Source of the DNA: Burkholderiales bacterium
GTDB lineage: Bacteria; Pseudomonadota; Gammaproteobacteria; Burkholderiales; Burkholderiaceae_E
Assembly: GCA_026399875.1 (NCBI GenBank)
Contig: JAPLQF010000025.1
Location: 248,001 to 312,000, forward strand
Direction of reading: 5' to 3'
DNA: 64,000 nucleotides
The position numbers were made by a program, and so were the translations under genes. Below, piece after piece: positions 17,751 through 27,019 of the stretch. The stretch's first letter is position 1. Each line of letters opens with the position of its first letter. Below the pieces are notes generated by a model. That model was not told where the DNA came from, did not search any database, and saw only the letters and a list, made by a program, of their open reading frames with translations.

Positions 17751-18727
17751 TGGACATCTCCCCGATCGACGGCATCACCCTCAGGACTGTGACCGCCAAT
17801 GGCATCACTCAGCGCTATGCAGAGTGCGGCAGCGGGCCGATGGTGCTTTTCTGTCATGGCTGGCCGGAGAGCTGGTACTCCTGGCGACATCAGATGCTGG
17901 CAATTGCAGCGGCCGGTTACCGATGCGTGGCTCCCGATATGCGTGGCTACGGCGGCACCGACGCGCCAGCCGAGATCGAGTGCTACACCCTGCTTGACCT
18001 GGTGGGCGACATGGTCGCACTCGTCAAGGAGCTGGGTGAGTCGCAAACCGTGGTGGTTGGGCACGACTGGGGTGCGCCGGTTGCGTGGCATTGTGCTTTG
18101 TGGCGTCCGGATGTGTTTCGGGCGGTGGTCGGCATGAGCGTGCCCTGGTCGCCTCGCGGCGGCATCGACATGCTCTCTTCACTACGCAAGCTCGGCATCA
18201 CCCGGTTCTACCTTCAGTATTTTCAGGAGCCGGGGGTGGCCGAGGCCGAATTCGAAGCGGATGTTCGGACCTCCTTGCGCCGCATTTATTACACCGCCAG
18301 TGGCGATGTGACCGAGAAGGGCAAGGGTTTCGCGATGATCCCGGAGACGGGCGGCTTTTTTGCCAATACCATCGATCCGCAGACCCTGCCGGCCTGGTTA
18401 TCGGAAGCCGACCTCGACTGGTTTACCGGCGAATTCGCTCGCACCGGTTTTCGCGGTGGTTTGAACTGGTACCGCAATCTCACGCGCAACTGGCGTTTGT
18501 CCTCAGCCTGGCAAGGCCAGCCGATCGGGCAGCCCTCGATGTTCATCGCCGGCAGCCGTGACGGCGTGCTCAAGTTTCCGGCCTCGATGCAGCAGATCGA
18601 AGCCTTCCCGCGCACGCTGCCTGGCCTGCGCGGCAGTCACATCATCGACGGCCCGGGCCACTGGGTGCAGCAGGAGCGGCCGGCCGAAGTGAACCGGCTG
18701 CTCCTGGACTTTCTGCGCGGGCTCTAG
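17750..18727 (+). CDS. Alpha/beta-hydrolase, epoxide hydrolase type
   Basis: A 325-residue enzyme that opens epoxides to diols by nucleophilic attack and hydrolysis. The oxyanion segment HGWPESWYSWRHQ, the nucleophile elbow GHDWGAPVAW (Asp nucleophile) and the catalytic His in DGPGHWVQQERP are all present. Lid-domain Tyr residues (FYLQYF, RRIYY) are candidates for epoxide activation. A haloalkane dehalogenase is less likely because the halide-binding Trp after the Asp sits in the epoxide-hydrolase context DWG. It begins inside the stop codon of livM, so it is co-translated with the importer and may process what that importer brings in. Confidence 0.85.
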   Translation: MDISPIDGITLRTVTANGITQRYAECGSGPMVLFCHGWPESWYSWRHQMLAIAAAGYRCVAPDMRGYGGTDAPAEIECYTLLDLVGDMVALVKELGESQTVVVGHDWGAPVAWHCALWRPDVFRAVVGMSVPWSPRGGIDMLSSLRKLGITRFYLQYFQEPGVAEAEFEADVRTSLRRIYYTASGDVTEKGKGFAMIPETGGFFANTIDPQTLPAWLSEADLDWFTGEFARTGFRGGLNWYRNLTRNWRLSSAWQGQPIGQPSMFIAGSRDGVLKFPASMQQIEAFPRTLPGLRGSHIIDGPGHWVQQERPAEVNRLLLDFLRGL

Positions 18728-18731
18728 CCCC

Positions 18732-19838
18732 TCAGCCTGCAGGACCCACGCCTTTCATCTCGATCGGCGCGTAGTAGGCTTTCTCGCCAAGGGCATCGAC
18801 CCGAGCCCAGAAATCGGGCCCGGCGGCGAGCCCGCGCGCATCCTTTTCGGCCGCCTGACGCCAGATATTCCAGGAGTCGGGGTGCAGGCGGATGGCCTCA
18901 CCGAAGTGGACTCGCGCCTGGTCGGCCTGGCCGCCTCTGAGCAGGTGCTGACCCATCCGGAAGCAGGCATGGGCCTGAGCAATCGCCGGATCGGGAGGCA
19001 CCAGACGTTGGCTGGCCTCCCCCGCCTCAAGCACATGCTCGCTTGCAGCGCCTTTTTGCGCCCAGTCGCGCACCGCATCGAGATAGAGCGCCTTGATGCG
19101 CTTGCGCTCAGCCATGATCGGCTCGGGCAGGGCACCGTTGCTGCGGTCCATCATGCGCAGGACGTCGGTCGATCCGGCGGTTTCGGGCGGTCGAACAATG
19201 CGCCCGTGCTCGTCGATCCAGATCGCCTGCGGCACGTTCACCAGGTTGAACAGGTCGGCGACATGATGATCACGGTCGATCAGGCAGGGATAGGACGGTT
19301 TGGCCGCCTCGATCCAGGGCCTTGCCGCCTGCGCGTTGTCCATGGCGATGGCCAGGACCACGATGCCTTGCCCCTGAAGGGATTCGAACAGTGCCTGCCA
19401 CACGGACAGGTCGGCTCGACACCCTCACCAGGACGCCCAGGTCGCCAGAAAAACTTTCTTTCCGCGGTAGTCGGACAGTCGGTGCAGATTGCCAACGAGA
19501 TCGGGCAGTTCGAAGTCGGGTGCCTCTAGGCTGGTGAGCGCCGCGGCGCGTTGCGCAGGGCCGGTACCGAATACCCAGGTGCTGGCGGTCGCATCGTGAA
19601 CCACCGGCTGGCCCATGTGACGCCACATCGCTGCGAGGTCGAGCTTGTCATGCTTGACGATGGAATGCGCCGCATCGCGAGGCAGCGGCACACAGATGTC
19701 ATCGCGGCACAGGCCTTCGGGCTTCCAGGCCCAGCCGGTGGTGGCTTCGATGTCATGGCGATCGAGCCATAGCGCGTCGCCACTGGCAGAGGCATTGGGC
19801 AGCGTGGTTTCGCGCTGCTCGTGCAACAGGGTGAGCAT
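18732..19838 (-). CDS. Redoxin (thioredoxin-fold) protein with in-frame TGA at the active-site Cys: candidate selenoprotein
   Basis: One reading frame of 368 codons runs from an ATG at 19838 (AAAGGA about 10 nt upstream) to 18732, broken only by TGA at 19425-19427, codon 138. The flanks read ATWASW before and GCRADLSVWQAL after the TGA. That is the redoxin active site WASWCxC or WASWxGC with the TGA in the Cys position. An N-terminal domain of about 100 residues (with GLCRDDIC) precedes the redoxin domain (APDFELPDLVGNLH onward). The redoxin core continues with AIAMDN and VPQAIWIDEHGRIV. A C-terminal region holds a TPR-like repeat (AHACFRMGQHLLRGG, QARVHFGEAIRLHPDS). Decoding TGA as selenocysteine is inferred; a sense-codon mutation is the alternative. 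Automatic annotation would split it into two frames (19425-20102 and 18732-19403). Confidence 0.72.
19390..19423 (-). promoter_or_regulatory. Candidate bacterial SECIS hairpin just after the in-frame TGA
   Basis: Counting mRNA bases after the TGA, bases 3-7 pair with 30-34 (one G-U). After a small internal loop, 10-12 pair with 26-28, base 13 (G) is bulged and 14-15 pair with 24-25. This leaves an apical loop at 16-23 (CUGUCCGU), or a 5-nt loop if 16 also pairs with 22. The bulge, the short upper stem, the loop about 16 nt from the TGA and a G early in the loop agree with known bacterial SECIS elements. It was folded by eye. Confidence 0.5.
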
Positions 19839-20019
19839 GGTGGTTTGTCCTTTCAGGATCGGGTGTTTGGGGTCGAGCAGACAAAGCTCGGGCAGGTCAT
19901 CCGGCGTACCGGCAGGCACCCCGATACCGTAGCACCGGCACCTCTCGAAGTCCTTCTCGCCGATTTGGAGACGCTCGGGACATCGGAAAGCGGGAGATTC
20001 ATCGCGGTTTGCCAGGTAA

Positions 20020-21216
20020 TCAGTCGCTGCCCAGTCGCAGGCGACTCGGCATGCGCTTTTCGACGGCGAATTTGAGCAGCGCGGCAACGCGATACGGGGC
20101 ATGCGCGAACTTGCCGTAGGGCAGGGTGAGAAAGAACGCCATCACCGCTCCGAGATGAATCGCCAGTGTGAGCGGCATCGCTGGGCCGCTGCGCGCCGCC
20201 AGCAGGGCCATGCCGCTTGCACCGCACAAACCCAGCAGCGCGATGAAGGCTCTGTCCATCGGGCGGGTCGAGACATCGCCATGGTCGGGGTGGCGTTTGA
20301 GGTTGAGCCAGAACAGGCCGGCCGGCCCGATTATCAGGCCGATACCGCCGATCGTGCCAAGCAGCACTGGCAGGCTCAGAAACGGATAGGGCGCGATCCG
20401 TCCGAGGCCGTAGTGATAAAGGGTGGCCACGCTGGTGGCGGCAAAGCACAGTCCGAAACCGTAGGCGGTCAGATGATGAAACCGCCGGCGCCACAGGGTC
20501 GCCCCGTCGTCGGATTCATGGCAGCCCTCGCCGTGTCCGCCGCCGAGATAGGTCAGGCTCATTGCGTCATGGGCGGCTTGCGCACCGGCTGCGGCACCGA
20601 TTGGCGCGGCGCCACCTGATGGCGACAGGGGGCGCACGTCGCGCCAGAAGTTGTGCAGTCCCAGGACTAGGGCCAGGCAGGCAAATCCGAACACCGGTCC
20701 GAACATGCCGACCAGTATGCCGTGCGGAAAAATGGCGTAGAAGTTGCCGCCCTCGACCGTCTGCCAGAGCGTGCCGCGCGCGGCCAGCGTCGCAGCCAGA
20801 AAAGCGGCCAGCGCCAGCGTGAGCGCGATTGCAACCACGACCCCGTTGCGCTGGTAGAGGGCGCCGAATGCACGCGGCCAGGCATAGGTCTGATAGGTCT
20901 GGTGACGCACCCGGGCCATCGCCTGCGGCACATTGACCGCAAAGGCATTGGGCGGCGCGTATTGGCAGGCATGCAGGCAGGCGCCGCAGTTGTGGCACAG
21001 GTTGGCGAGATAGTGCACATCGGGCGCATCGAATTCGAGTCGTCGGGTCATGGCCGGGAAGACCGCGCAAAAACCCTCGCAATAGCGACAGGCATTGCAG
21101 ATCTGCATCTGGCGGGCGACTTCGCTTTCGGCAGGGCCAAGGCGCGCCATCGGCAAGCCCCCGGCCAGGGCACTGGCTTCGCGAGTCAGGGCGGTGAGTG
21201 ATTCAAGCGATGACAT
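20020..21216 (-). CDS. tcuB: Tricarballylate/citrate utilisation membrane iron-sulfur protein TcuB
   Basis: A 398-residue electron-transfer partner of TcuA. The N-terminal third carries two ferredoxin-like clusters: [12 protein letters not shown] and [13 protein letters not shown]. The rest has about six hydrophobic segments with several His ([21 protein letters not shown]) suitable for quinone or haem interaction. In Salmonella TcuB passes electrons from reduced FAD of TcuA to the membrane. The long frame opens at 21276; the ATG at 21216 overlaps the tcuA end by 14 nt and gives a standard length. Confidence 0.9.
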   Translation of the reverse strand: MSSLESLTALTREASALAGGLPMARLGPAESEVARQMQICNACRYCEGFCAVFPAMTRRLEFDAPDVHYLANLCHNCGACLHACQYAPPNAFAVNVPQAMARVRHQTYQTYAWPRAFGALYQRNGVVVAIALTLALAAFLAATLAARGTLWQTVEGGNFYAIFPHGILVGMFGPVFGFACLALVLGLHNFWRDVRPLSPSGGAAPIGAAAGAQAAHDAMSLTYLGGGHGEGCHESDDGATLWRRRFHHLTAYGFGLCFAATSVATLYHYGLGRIAPYPFLSLPVLLGTIGGIGLIIGPAGLFWLNLKRHPDHGDVSTRPMDRAFIALLGLCGASGMALLAARSGPAMPLTLAIHLGAVMAFFLTLPYGKFAHAPYRVAALLKFAVEKRMPSRLRLGSD

Positions 21217-22639
21217 GGGTGGTGCGCTCGGATTGTTGACAAGCCAGCAAGGCCTGCGCGCCGGCAATCCGGCCAAAGATGGTGCCGATCGTCATGCCGA
21301 CGCCAGCGGTATAGCCCTGGCCCAATACATTGCCCGCCATGATTTCACCGGCTGCAAAGAGGTTGGGGCTCGGCTCGCCGGCGAAGTGCACGGCGGCTTT
21401 GCTGTCGACCTTGACGCCAAGATAGGTGAAGGTGATGCCGGGGCGAAGGGCATAGCCAAAAAAGGGAGGTGTGTCGATCGGACGAGCCCAATGCGTCTTG
21501 GGTGGCTCGAGACCTTCGGTGTGGCAGTCATCAAGCACTGCGTGATCGAAGTGGCCTTCGCGGCAGCTCGCATTGAAGGCCTCGACGGTGCTGGCCAGCG
21601 TCTCCGGGTCAAGCGACAGCTGCGAGGCGAGTTGGGCGAGGCTGTCGGCTTTCTCGGGCGTAAAGACCGCCGGCATGAATCGGCCGATCGCCTTGGCATC
21701 GATGATGGCGTACCCGATCTGTCCGCGCTGCGCGGCCACCAGGCGGCCCCAGATCGCATAGCGCTTGGGCCAGAAGTCTTCGCCTTCATCGTAAAAGCGC
21801 TTGGCGTCGCTGTTGACCATGATGCCCAGCGAGACGCAGTCGACGCGGGTGGAGATGCCACCGTCAAAGAGTGGCGCCCGGGCATCGATCGCGACGCAAT
21901 GCGCCTGCGTGGGGTCACCGATGGCATCGGCCCCCTGGTCGATCAGATGACGCAGCATCACGCCCATATTGAAACGGGTGCCACGGATGCGGAAGTTATC
22001 GGCCGTCCATTCGCCCCATTGATTCTGTCCCCAGGCCTCGCGCTGCCAGGCGAGGTTCGACTCGAAGCCGCCGCAGGCCAGCACGCAGGTGAGGCCTTCA
22101 AATCGCTCGCTGCCCGAGAAGGCCGCCACAAAGCGCCTGCCGTCGAATTCGATCCGGTCGATCGGTGTGTCATACCGGATCGCGACACCGAGCCGCTCGG
22201 CACTGCGGTAGTAGGCGTTCATCAGCGCTTTGCCGCCGCCCATGAAAAACGCATTGGTGCGTGACAGATGCAGCGTGCCGGAAAGCGAGGGCTGAAAGTG
22301 CACGCCGTGACCGCGCATCCATTCGCGACAGGTGGCCGACTCGCGGATGACCAGTCGGGTCAGTGCCTCGGTGGTCTTGCCGGCGGTGACCTTGAGCAGG
22401 TCCTGCCAGAATTCTTCTTCGGGATAGGCCTCGGTCAGCACATCCTGCGGCGCGTCGTGCATGCAGCGGATGTTGCGGGTGTGGACCGAATTGCCGCCGC
22501 GCCATGCCTGGGGCGCCGATTCGAGAATGATGACGCGTGCGCCGCCTTCGGCAGCCGTGAGCGCGGCACACAGGGCCGCGTTGCCACCGCCGATGACCAC
22601 GACATCCCAGCTGTCGGATGGCTGATTCGAATCACTCAT
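21203..22639 (-). CDS. tcuA: FAD-dependent tricarballylate dehydrogenase TcuA
   Basis: A 478-residue flavoprotein of the succinate dehydrogenase/fumarate reductase group that oxidises tricarballylate to cis-aconitate. The FAD motif is [21 protein letters not shown], with [11 protein letters not shown] next as in TcuA. A substrate-binding segment precedes the C-terminal FAD loop [19 protein letters not shown]. tcuB follows with an overlap, so the pair is co-expressed. The citrate-type transporter TcuC and regulator TcuR are not in this window. No clear ribosome binding site precedes the ATG. Confidence 0.9.
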   Translation of the reverse strand: MSDSNQPSDSWDVVVIGGGNAALCAALTAAEGGARVIILESAPQAWRGGNSVHTRNIRCMHDAPQDVLTEAYPEEEFWQDLLKVTAGKTTEALTRLVIRESATCREWMRGHGVHFQPSLSGTLHLSRTNAFFMGGGKALMNAYYRSAERLGVAIRYDTPIDRIEFDGRRFVAAFSGSERFEGLTCVLACGGFESNLAWQREAWGQNQWGEWTADNFRIRGTRFNMGVMLRHLIDQGADAIGDPTQAHCVAIDARAPLFDGGISTRVDCVSLGIMVNSDAKRFYDEGEDFWPKRYAIWGRLVAAQRGQIGYAIIDAKAIGRFMPAVFTPEKADSLAQLASQLSLDPETLASTVEAFNASCREGHFDHAVLDDCHTEGLEPPKTHWARPIDTPPFFGYALRPGITFTYLGVKVDSKAAVHFAGEPSPNLFAAGEIMAGNVLGQGYTAGVGMTIGTIFGRIAGAQALLACQQSERTTHVIA

Positions 22640-22855
22640 GGGTATGACTTTATCGTGAATCGCTGATCGACAGCACCGGACTGGGAGACGGCTCCAAGGG
22701 CTTGAATGCCGTGCTGCGCGAGGACGCGTGCTGGACGTACGCGGTCAATCTGCTCTTGTTGACCCTGAGCGCTGATCAATCCGATTGCGATCAGCTGAAG
22801 CACGTGAGATCGCCGCAGCCATCGCGCTGCAGCACCGACTGATCGGATGCTGCGC

Positions 22856-23902
22856 TCAGAGGATCCGCCCGTACCAGGCGACCGACAGTGCGGCAGCGAT
22901 CAGCAGCATCACAAGGCCGGCGCCTGCAAACAGCGCCCCGACCTCGAGTTCCTTGCGCTCGACCACGAAGCGGCTGTTCATCGAGGCATAGACACGCTTG
23001 AGTTCATCGGAGCTTGCGGCCTGAAAGTATTCGCCTCGGGTGATGTCGGCGATGGTCTTGAGCGAGGCCTCATCCAGTCCGACGCGCATCGACCAGCCAT
23101 CGGTGCGCAGCACTTCACCCTTGGTCGAACCGATTCCCACGGTATACAGGCGCACACCGCGATCGGCGGCAAGTTTGGCTGCGCCGACCGGATCCGGTCC
23201 GGTGTTGGCTTGGCCGTCTGACATCAGCACGATCACCGCTGACTCGAACGAACCGGCCGGCACCGGCTCGGTCTTTTCCGGGGATTTTCGGGCGGCGTCG
23301 CGCCGATCTTCTCTTGAGCCGTTGCCGGCAGGCGCGGCGGGTCGCTGGCCGACCGACTTCAGGTCGATGCCCGCGCCCGGAAAGAGTGTGGCCAGGCTGA
23401 CGACGATGGCGCTGCCGATCGCGGTCCCGCGCTGGGGTTGCAGCCGATCGAGGGCCTGGCTGAGGTCTTCGCGATTGCCTGTGGGCGCCTGGACCAGCGA
23501 TGCGGTGCCGGCAAAGCTCACGATGCCGATTCGGGTGCTGGAGGGCTGGGCATCGATGAAGGCGCGAGCGGCGGCTTGGGCCGCTGCCAGCCTCGTCGGC
23601 TGCAGGTCGGTCGCGCGCATGCTGCCCGAGATGTCAAGCGCGAGGATGACCGTGCGATGGCTGGTCGGCATGCTGACGACCGTGGCCGGGCGCGAGAGTG
23701 CAAACAGCATCAGTGCGAGGCCGAGCAGGAACAGCAGCGGCGGCAGATGAGGGCGCCAGGCCTGCCCGGAGGCGGTTGCGGCCGAGATGCCCGACAAAGT
23801 CTGATTCGCGGAGCGCTGGCTGCGCTGACGCCAGAGATAAAAGCCTGCAATCAGCGGCAGGACTGCCAGCGTGAACAGCATCTGGGGCCACACGAAGCTC
23901 AT
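22856..23902 (-). CDS. VWA-domain membrane protein (BatA-like)
   Basis: A 348-residue protein with hydrophobic segments near residues 8-24 and 55-72 and another at the C-terminus, so the VWA domain faces one side of the membrane between anchors. The MIDAS is complete: LALDISGSM, with a Thr in RGTAIGSA and Asp in VLMSDGQANTG. An Arg/Lys/Glu/Pro-rich insert (about residues 195-225) splits the VWA domain. Its ATG overlaps the DUF58 stop as ATGA. In Bat-type operons such proteins act with MoxR ATPases, in metal insertion or envelope stress; the client here is unknown. Confidence 0.85.
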   Translation of the reverse strand: MSFVWPQMLFTLAVLPLIAGFYLWRQRSQRSANQTLSGISAATASGQAWRPHLPPLLFLLGLALMLFALSRPATVVSMPTSHRTVILALDISGSMRATDLQPTRLAAAQAAARAFIDAQPSSTRIGIVSFAGTASLVQAPTGNREDLSQALDRLQPQRGTAIGSAIVVSLATLFPGAGIDLKSVGQRPAAPAGNGSREDRRDAARKSPEKTEPVPAGSFESAVIVLMSDGQANTGPDPVGAAKLAADRGVRLYTVGIGSTKGEVLRTDGWSMRVGLDEASLKTIADITRGEYFQAASSDELKRVYASMNSRFVVERKELEVGALFAGAGLVMLLIAAALSVAWYGRIL

Positions 23903-24891
23903 CGGCTGGCGGCTCCTGCGGCAGTGAGGTGGCCGGGCATCGACCTGCCGGCATTGCGCCGACTTCGTTGTCGGCGCAGATCGGCGAAACGCAGCACACC
24001 ATCGGCGAGATCCTCTTCGGTCGACAGCTCAAGGGCATCGACCCCGGCGCGGGCGAGCGCTTCGCGCAGGGTGTTTTCGCGCGTGGCGGCAATCGCCTCA
24101 AAGCGCCGGCGAAAGGCTCGGTCAGCGGTATCGACGAACAGCTGCTCACCGGTTTCGGCGTCCTCGACCGTGATCAGGCCGATATCGGGCAGACTCGATT
24201 CGAGCGGATCGTGCATGCGGATGGCGACTACTTCGTGTCGCTGCGATAACTGCGCGAGCGCTGATGGCCAGCCTGGCTCGCTGATGAAGTCGGACACGAC
24301 AAAGACCAGCGAACGGCGCTTGATCAACTGCGTCGCCGCGCGCAAGAGTTCGCCCAGGTCGGTCGCGGTGCCGGCACTGCGCGATTGCGGCGAACCGGCG
24401 CCTTGACGGCTGGCCGGCAGCGACTGCCCACGCGTTTCAAGTTGCTGCAGAAGGTGCAGGACATGCCTGCGACCGGTGCGTGCGGCAATCACCTGGTCGA
24501 CCCGTTGTCCGTAACACATCGCGCCGACCGCATTGCCGTGACCCGACAGCAGACGGGCCATGACGGCGACGAAATCAACCGTCAGCATGTGCTTGGTCTG
24601 CGCGCCCGAGCCGAAGCCGATCGAGCCGCTCAGATCGACCAGGAACCAGGCCGAGACTTCGCGGTCTTCGTGGTATTCGCGGACATAGGGAGTCTGCATC
24701 CGGGCAGTGACATTCCAGTCGATGCGTCGCACATCGTCGTTGAACTGGTATTCACGAAGATCGGCCAGGTCCAGGCCGAAGCCTCGGAACAGGGTCCGGT
24801 AGTCGCCATGCAGCAGACCGTCGAGCCGACGGATCACCGTCCACTCGAGTCGGCGAAGCAGCGCCTCAGGGTCGCGCTTCAAGCTCGACAT
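23899..24891 (-). CDS. DUF58 domain-containing protein
   Basis: A 330-residue protein. The DUF58 core is seen as LREYQFNDDVRRIDWNVTAR, followed by a VWA-like fold with DLSGSIGFG in MIDAS position and VVSDFISEPG later. The track frame begins at 25107 inside the MoxR gene; the ATG at 24891 starts MSSLKRDPEALLRRLEW as in relatives. It overlaps the MoxR gene by 26 nt and the VWA gene by 4 nt. Known partners are MoxR ATPases and VWA proteins, both adjacent here. Confidence 0.87.
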   Translation of the reverse strand: MSSLKRDPEALLRRLEWTVIRRLDGLLHGDYRTLFRGFGLDLADLREYQFNDDVRRIDWNVTARMQTPYVREYHEDREVSAWFLVDLSGSIGFGSGAQTKHMLTVDFVAVMARLLSGHGNAVGAMCYGQRVDQVIAARTGRRHVLHLLQQLETRGQSLPASRQGAGSPQSRSAGTATDLGELLRAATQLIKRRSLVFVVSDFISEPGWPSALAQLSQRHEVVAIRMHDPLESSLPDIGLITVEDAETGEQLFVDTADRAFRRRFEAIAATRENTLREALARAGVDALELSTEEDLADGVLRFADLRRQRSRRNAGRSMPGHLTAAGAASR

Positions 24892-25906
24892 GGCTCTGCA
24901 GCGGGCGGGGAGGTTGCGGCACCTGCTGCATGATCCGGCGAACGATGGCGTCGGCCGACTCACCTTCTGCCAGGGCTTCATAGGACAGCACCAGCCGGTG
25001 GCGCAGCACATCGGGCGCAATGTCGGCGATGTCTTCCGGCAGCGCGTAGGGGCGCCCGCGCAGGAAGGCCAGGGCGCGCGCGCCTTCGACCAGCGCGATC
25101 GAGGCACGGGGGCTGGCGCCGAAGGTCAGCAGCCGGGCGGTGTCGCCAATACCGAATCGATCGGGTTCGCGCGTTGCGGCCACCAGCCTGACCGCGTACT
25201 GCATGAGCGTCGGGTCGACATAGCCGCGCCGGCAGGCGCGCTGAAGCGCGCTCAGTTGCGCGGTAGTGGCCACTGCGCCAATCGCGATGGCCGGGCCGGT
25301 TACCCGTTCGACGATCACGAATTCCTCTTCCTCGGTCGGATAGCCGACCAGCACCTTCATCATGAACCGATCGACCTGAGCCTCGGGCAACGGGTAGGTG
25401 CCTTCGGTTTCGATCGGGTTTTGGGTGGCCATCACCAGAAAGGGATCGGGCACGAAATGGGTTTCGCCGGCGATGGTGACCTGACGCTCCTGCATGACCT
25501 CGAGCAGGGCGCTCTGAACCTTGGCAGGCGCACGGTTGATTTCGTCGGCCAGCAGCAGATTGGTGAAGACCGGCCCGAGCGCGGTACTGAATTCACCGGT
25601 CTTCTGGCTGTAGATGCGCGTGCCGATCAGGTCTGCCGGCACCAGGTCGGGCGTGAACTGGATTCGTCTGAAATGGCCCTGAATCGTGGTGGCAAGTGTC
25701 TTGACTGTGAGGGTCTTTGCAAGCCCCGGCACGCCCTCGACCAGGAGATGGCCCTGGGCGAGGATGGCGACCAGCACACGCTCAAGAAAGTGGTCCTGGC
25801 CGACGACGATCTTTTTGACTTCGAAGAGGATCCGCTCCATCAGCGCCGACACGTCGGCTCCGGTGGCGCCGTGGTGGGTACTGTGTTGCGTCGGGTGATC
25901 GTTCAT
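24866..25906 (-). CDS. MoxR-family AAA+ ATPase
   Basis: A 346-residue chaperone-like ATPase. Walker A is EGVPGLAKT, Walker B is LLADEINRAPAKVQ, sensor 1 is ATQNPIETEGTYPLPEAQ, and the sensor 2 region near GASPRASIAL completes the AAA_3 and lid domains. MoxR proteins remodel or help assemble complexes with VWA-domain partners, here the DUF58 and VWA proteins encoded just downstream with overlaps. No strong ribosome binding site is visible before the ATG at 25906. Confidence 0.92.
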   Translation of the reverse strand: MNDHPTQHSTHHGATGADVSALMERILFEVKKIVVGQDHFLERVLVAILAQGHLLVEGVPGLAKTLTVKTLATTIQGHFRRIQFTPDLVPADLIGTRIYSQKTGEFSTALGPVFTNLLLADEINRAPAKVQSALLEVMQERQVTIAGETHFVPDPFLVMATQNPIETEGTYPLPEAQVDRFMMKVLVGYPTEEEEFVIVERVTGPAIAIGAVATTAQLSALQRACRRGYVDPTLMQYAVRLVAATREPDRFGIGDTARLLTFGASPRASIALVEGARALAFLRGRPYALPEDIADIAPDVLRHRLVLSYEALAEGESADAIVRRIMQQVPQPPRPLQSHVELEARP

Positions 25907-25972
25907 GGGCTGGTTTGTCCGATGGTCTCAGTGGGACCCGATGGGTCTCGGTGGGGACATCACTGCTTTGGT

Positions 25973-26989
25973 TCAGAAGGGTGACATGCCGGCACCGCCC
26001 GCGGCGTTCTCGATCGGCACGGCAAAGCCGATGCCGACGAAGACGCGCTGCTCGGTCGGATTGAGCACGGCGGTGACGATGCCGATCACCTCGCCGTCGG
26101 GGGTGATGAGCGGCCCGCCGGAACTGCCGGGGTTGACCGCGGCATCGAACTGGATGAGGTTGGTCAGCAGTTGCTGGCCTTGCGGCGTTCGGAACTCGCG
26201 CTTGAGCCCGGAGACGACCCCGGAGGTCACCGACGGACCGATGCCGAAGGGAAAGCCGGCAGCGATCACGGTATCGCCGGGGCGCAGATCGGCGGTCGAT
26301 TTCATTGTTGCCGCCTGCAGATCGTCCGGCAGCGTTCTGGCCTTGAGAATGGCGAGGTCCTGGTCGGGCTGGGTCTTCACGATCTCAGCGTCCGAGACCA
26401 GGCCATCGGCAAAGACCACCTTGATCGAGGTGGCACCCTCGACCACATGCAGATTGGTCAGGATCAGCCCCGACTCGACGATGACTACACCGCTGCCGAC
26501 ACCGATGTCTTCCCCTTCGCCGCCGCTCTGGCCGTCCTTGCCCTCTTTGGGAGGGCCGATACGCCTCACCCGGACGACCGATGGGCGGATGATTTCCCAA
26601 GCTTTGGCCGCAGGCGAGGGCAGGGTGGCGGTCTCGAGCGTGCGCAGCACCGCAGCATCAATGATCTTCTGGTCGAGCCCTGAAGCAGGCGGCGCCATGC
26701 GTTGCGACGCCGCTACCAGGGCGAGCGCTGCGGCCATGCCGAGTGCGACCAGCAGGAATCGTTCGTATCGCGCGCTCAGACGGGCGATCAGCCGTCGCAG
26801 GCGAGCGAAGCGCCCGACCGGGGGCGCGGGCGGGTTTGCCGCGGGTGTTGCAGGCGCAGCGACAGTCTGTTGCGCACTGCCGATTCGTGGTCGTGCCGCC
26901 TTCTCGGAGGCGTTGACCATGGCGTCTGACCGTCCACCGCCGGCAGGCCGGGCTGGCGGTGGGCGGCTGTAGAGGGCGCGACGGACCAT
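25973..26989 (-). CDS. Membrane-anchored trypsin-like serine protease (S1C, HtrA-type without PDZ)
   Basis: A 338-residue protein. It has a Pro/Ala-rich cytoplasmic start, one hydrophobic segment at about residues 76-95 (FLLVALGMAAALALVAAS) and a trypsin-like domain. The triad is clear: His in TNLHVVEG, Asp in DQDLAIL, Ser in NPGSSGGPL. HtrA proteases usually carry PDZ domains; this one ends right after the protease fold (FAVPIENAAGGAG). A second start at 26920 would shorten the N-terminus; neither has a clear ribosome binding site. It lies 66 nt upstream of the MoxR gene on the same strand, so the four genes probably work together in envelope quality control. Confidence 0.87.
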   Translation of the reverse strand: MVRRALYSRPPPARPAGGGRSDAMVNASEKAARPRIGSAQQTVAAPATPAANPPAPPVGRFARLRRLIARLSARYERFLLVALGMAAALALVAASQRMAPPASGLDQKIIDAAVLRTLETATLPSPAAKAWEIIRPSVVRVRRIGPPKEGKDGQSGGEGEDIGVGSGVVIVESGLILTNLHVVEGATSIKVVFADGLVSDAEIVKTQPDQDLAILKARTLPDDLQAATMKSTADLRPGDTVIAAGFPFGIGPSVTSGVVSGLKREFRTPQGQQLLTNLIQFDAAVNPGSSGGPLITPDGEVIGIVTAVLNPTEQRVFVGIGFAVPIENAAGGAGMSPF

Positions 26990-27019
26990 GGTGGCGTAAA
27001 CGTTAGCACTAATGCCGGT

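Noticed and set aside
19404..19838. Frameshift or ordinary pseudogene explanation for the split redoxin
   Set aside because: Both halves are in the same frame and only one TGA separates them; no shift is needed. A point mutation from TGC/TGT remains possible.
19839..20019. Small gene or riboswitch between tcuB and the redoxin gene
   Set aside because: The frame is open, but no motif or start signal is seen and no known riboswitch core was recognised.
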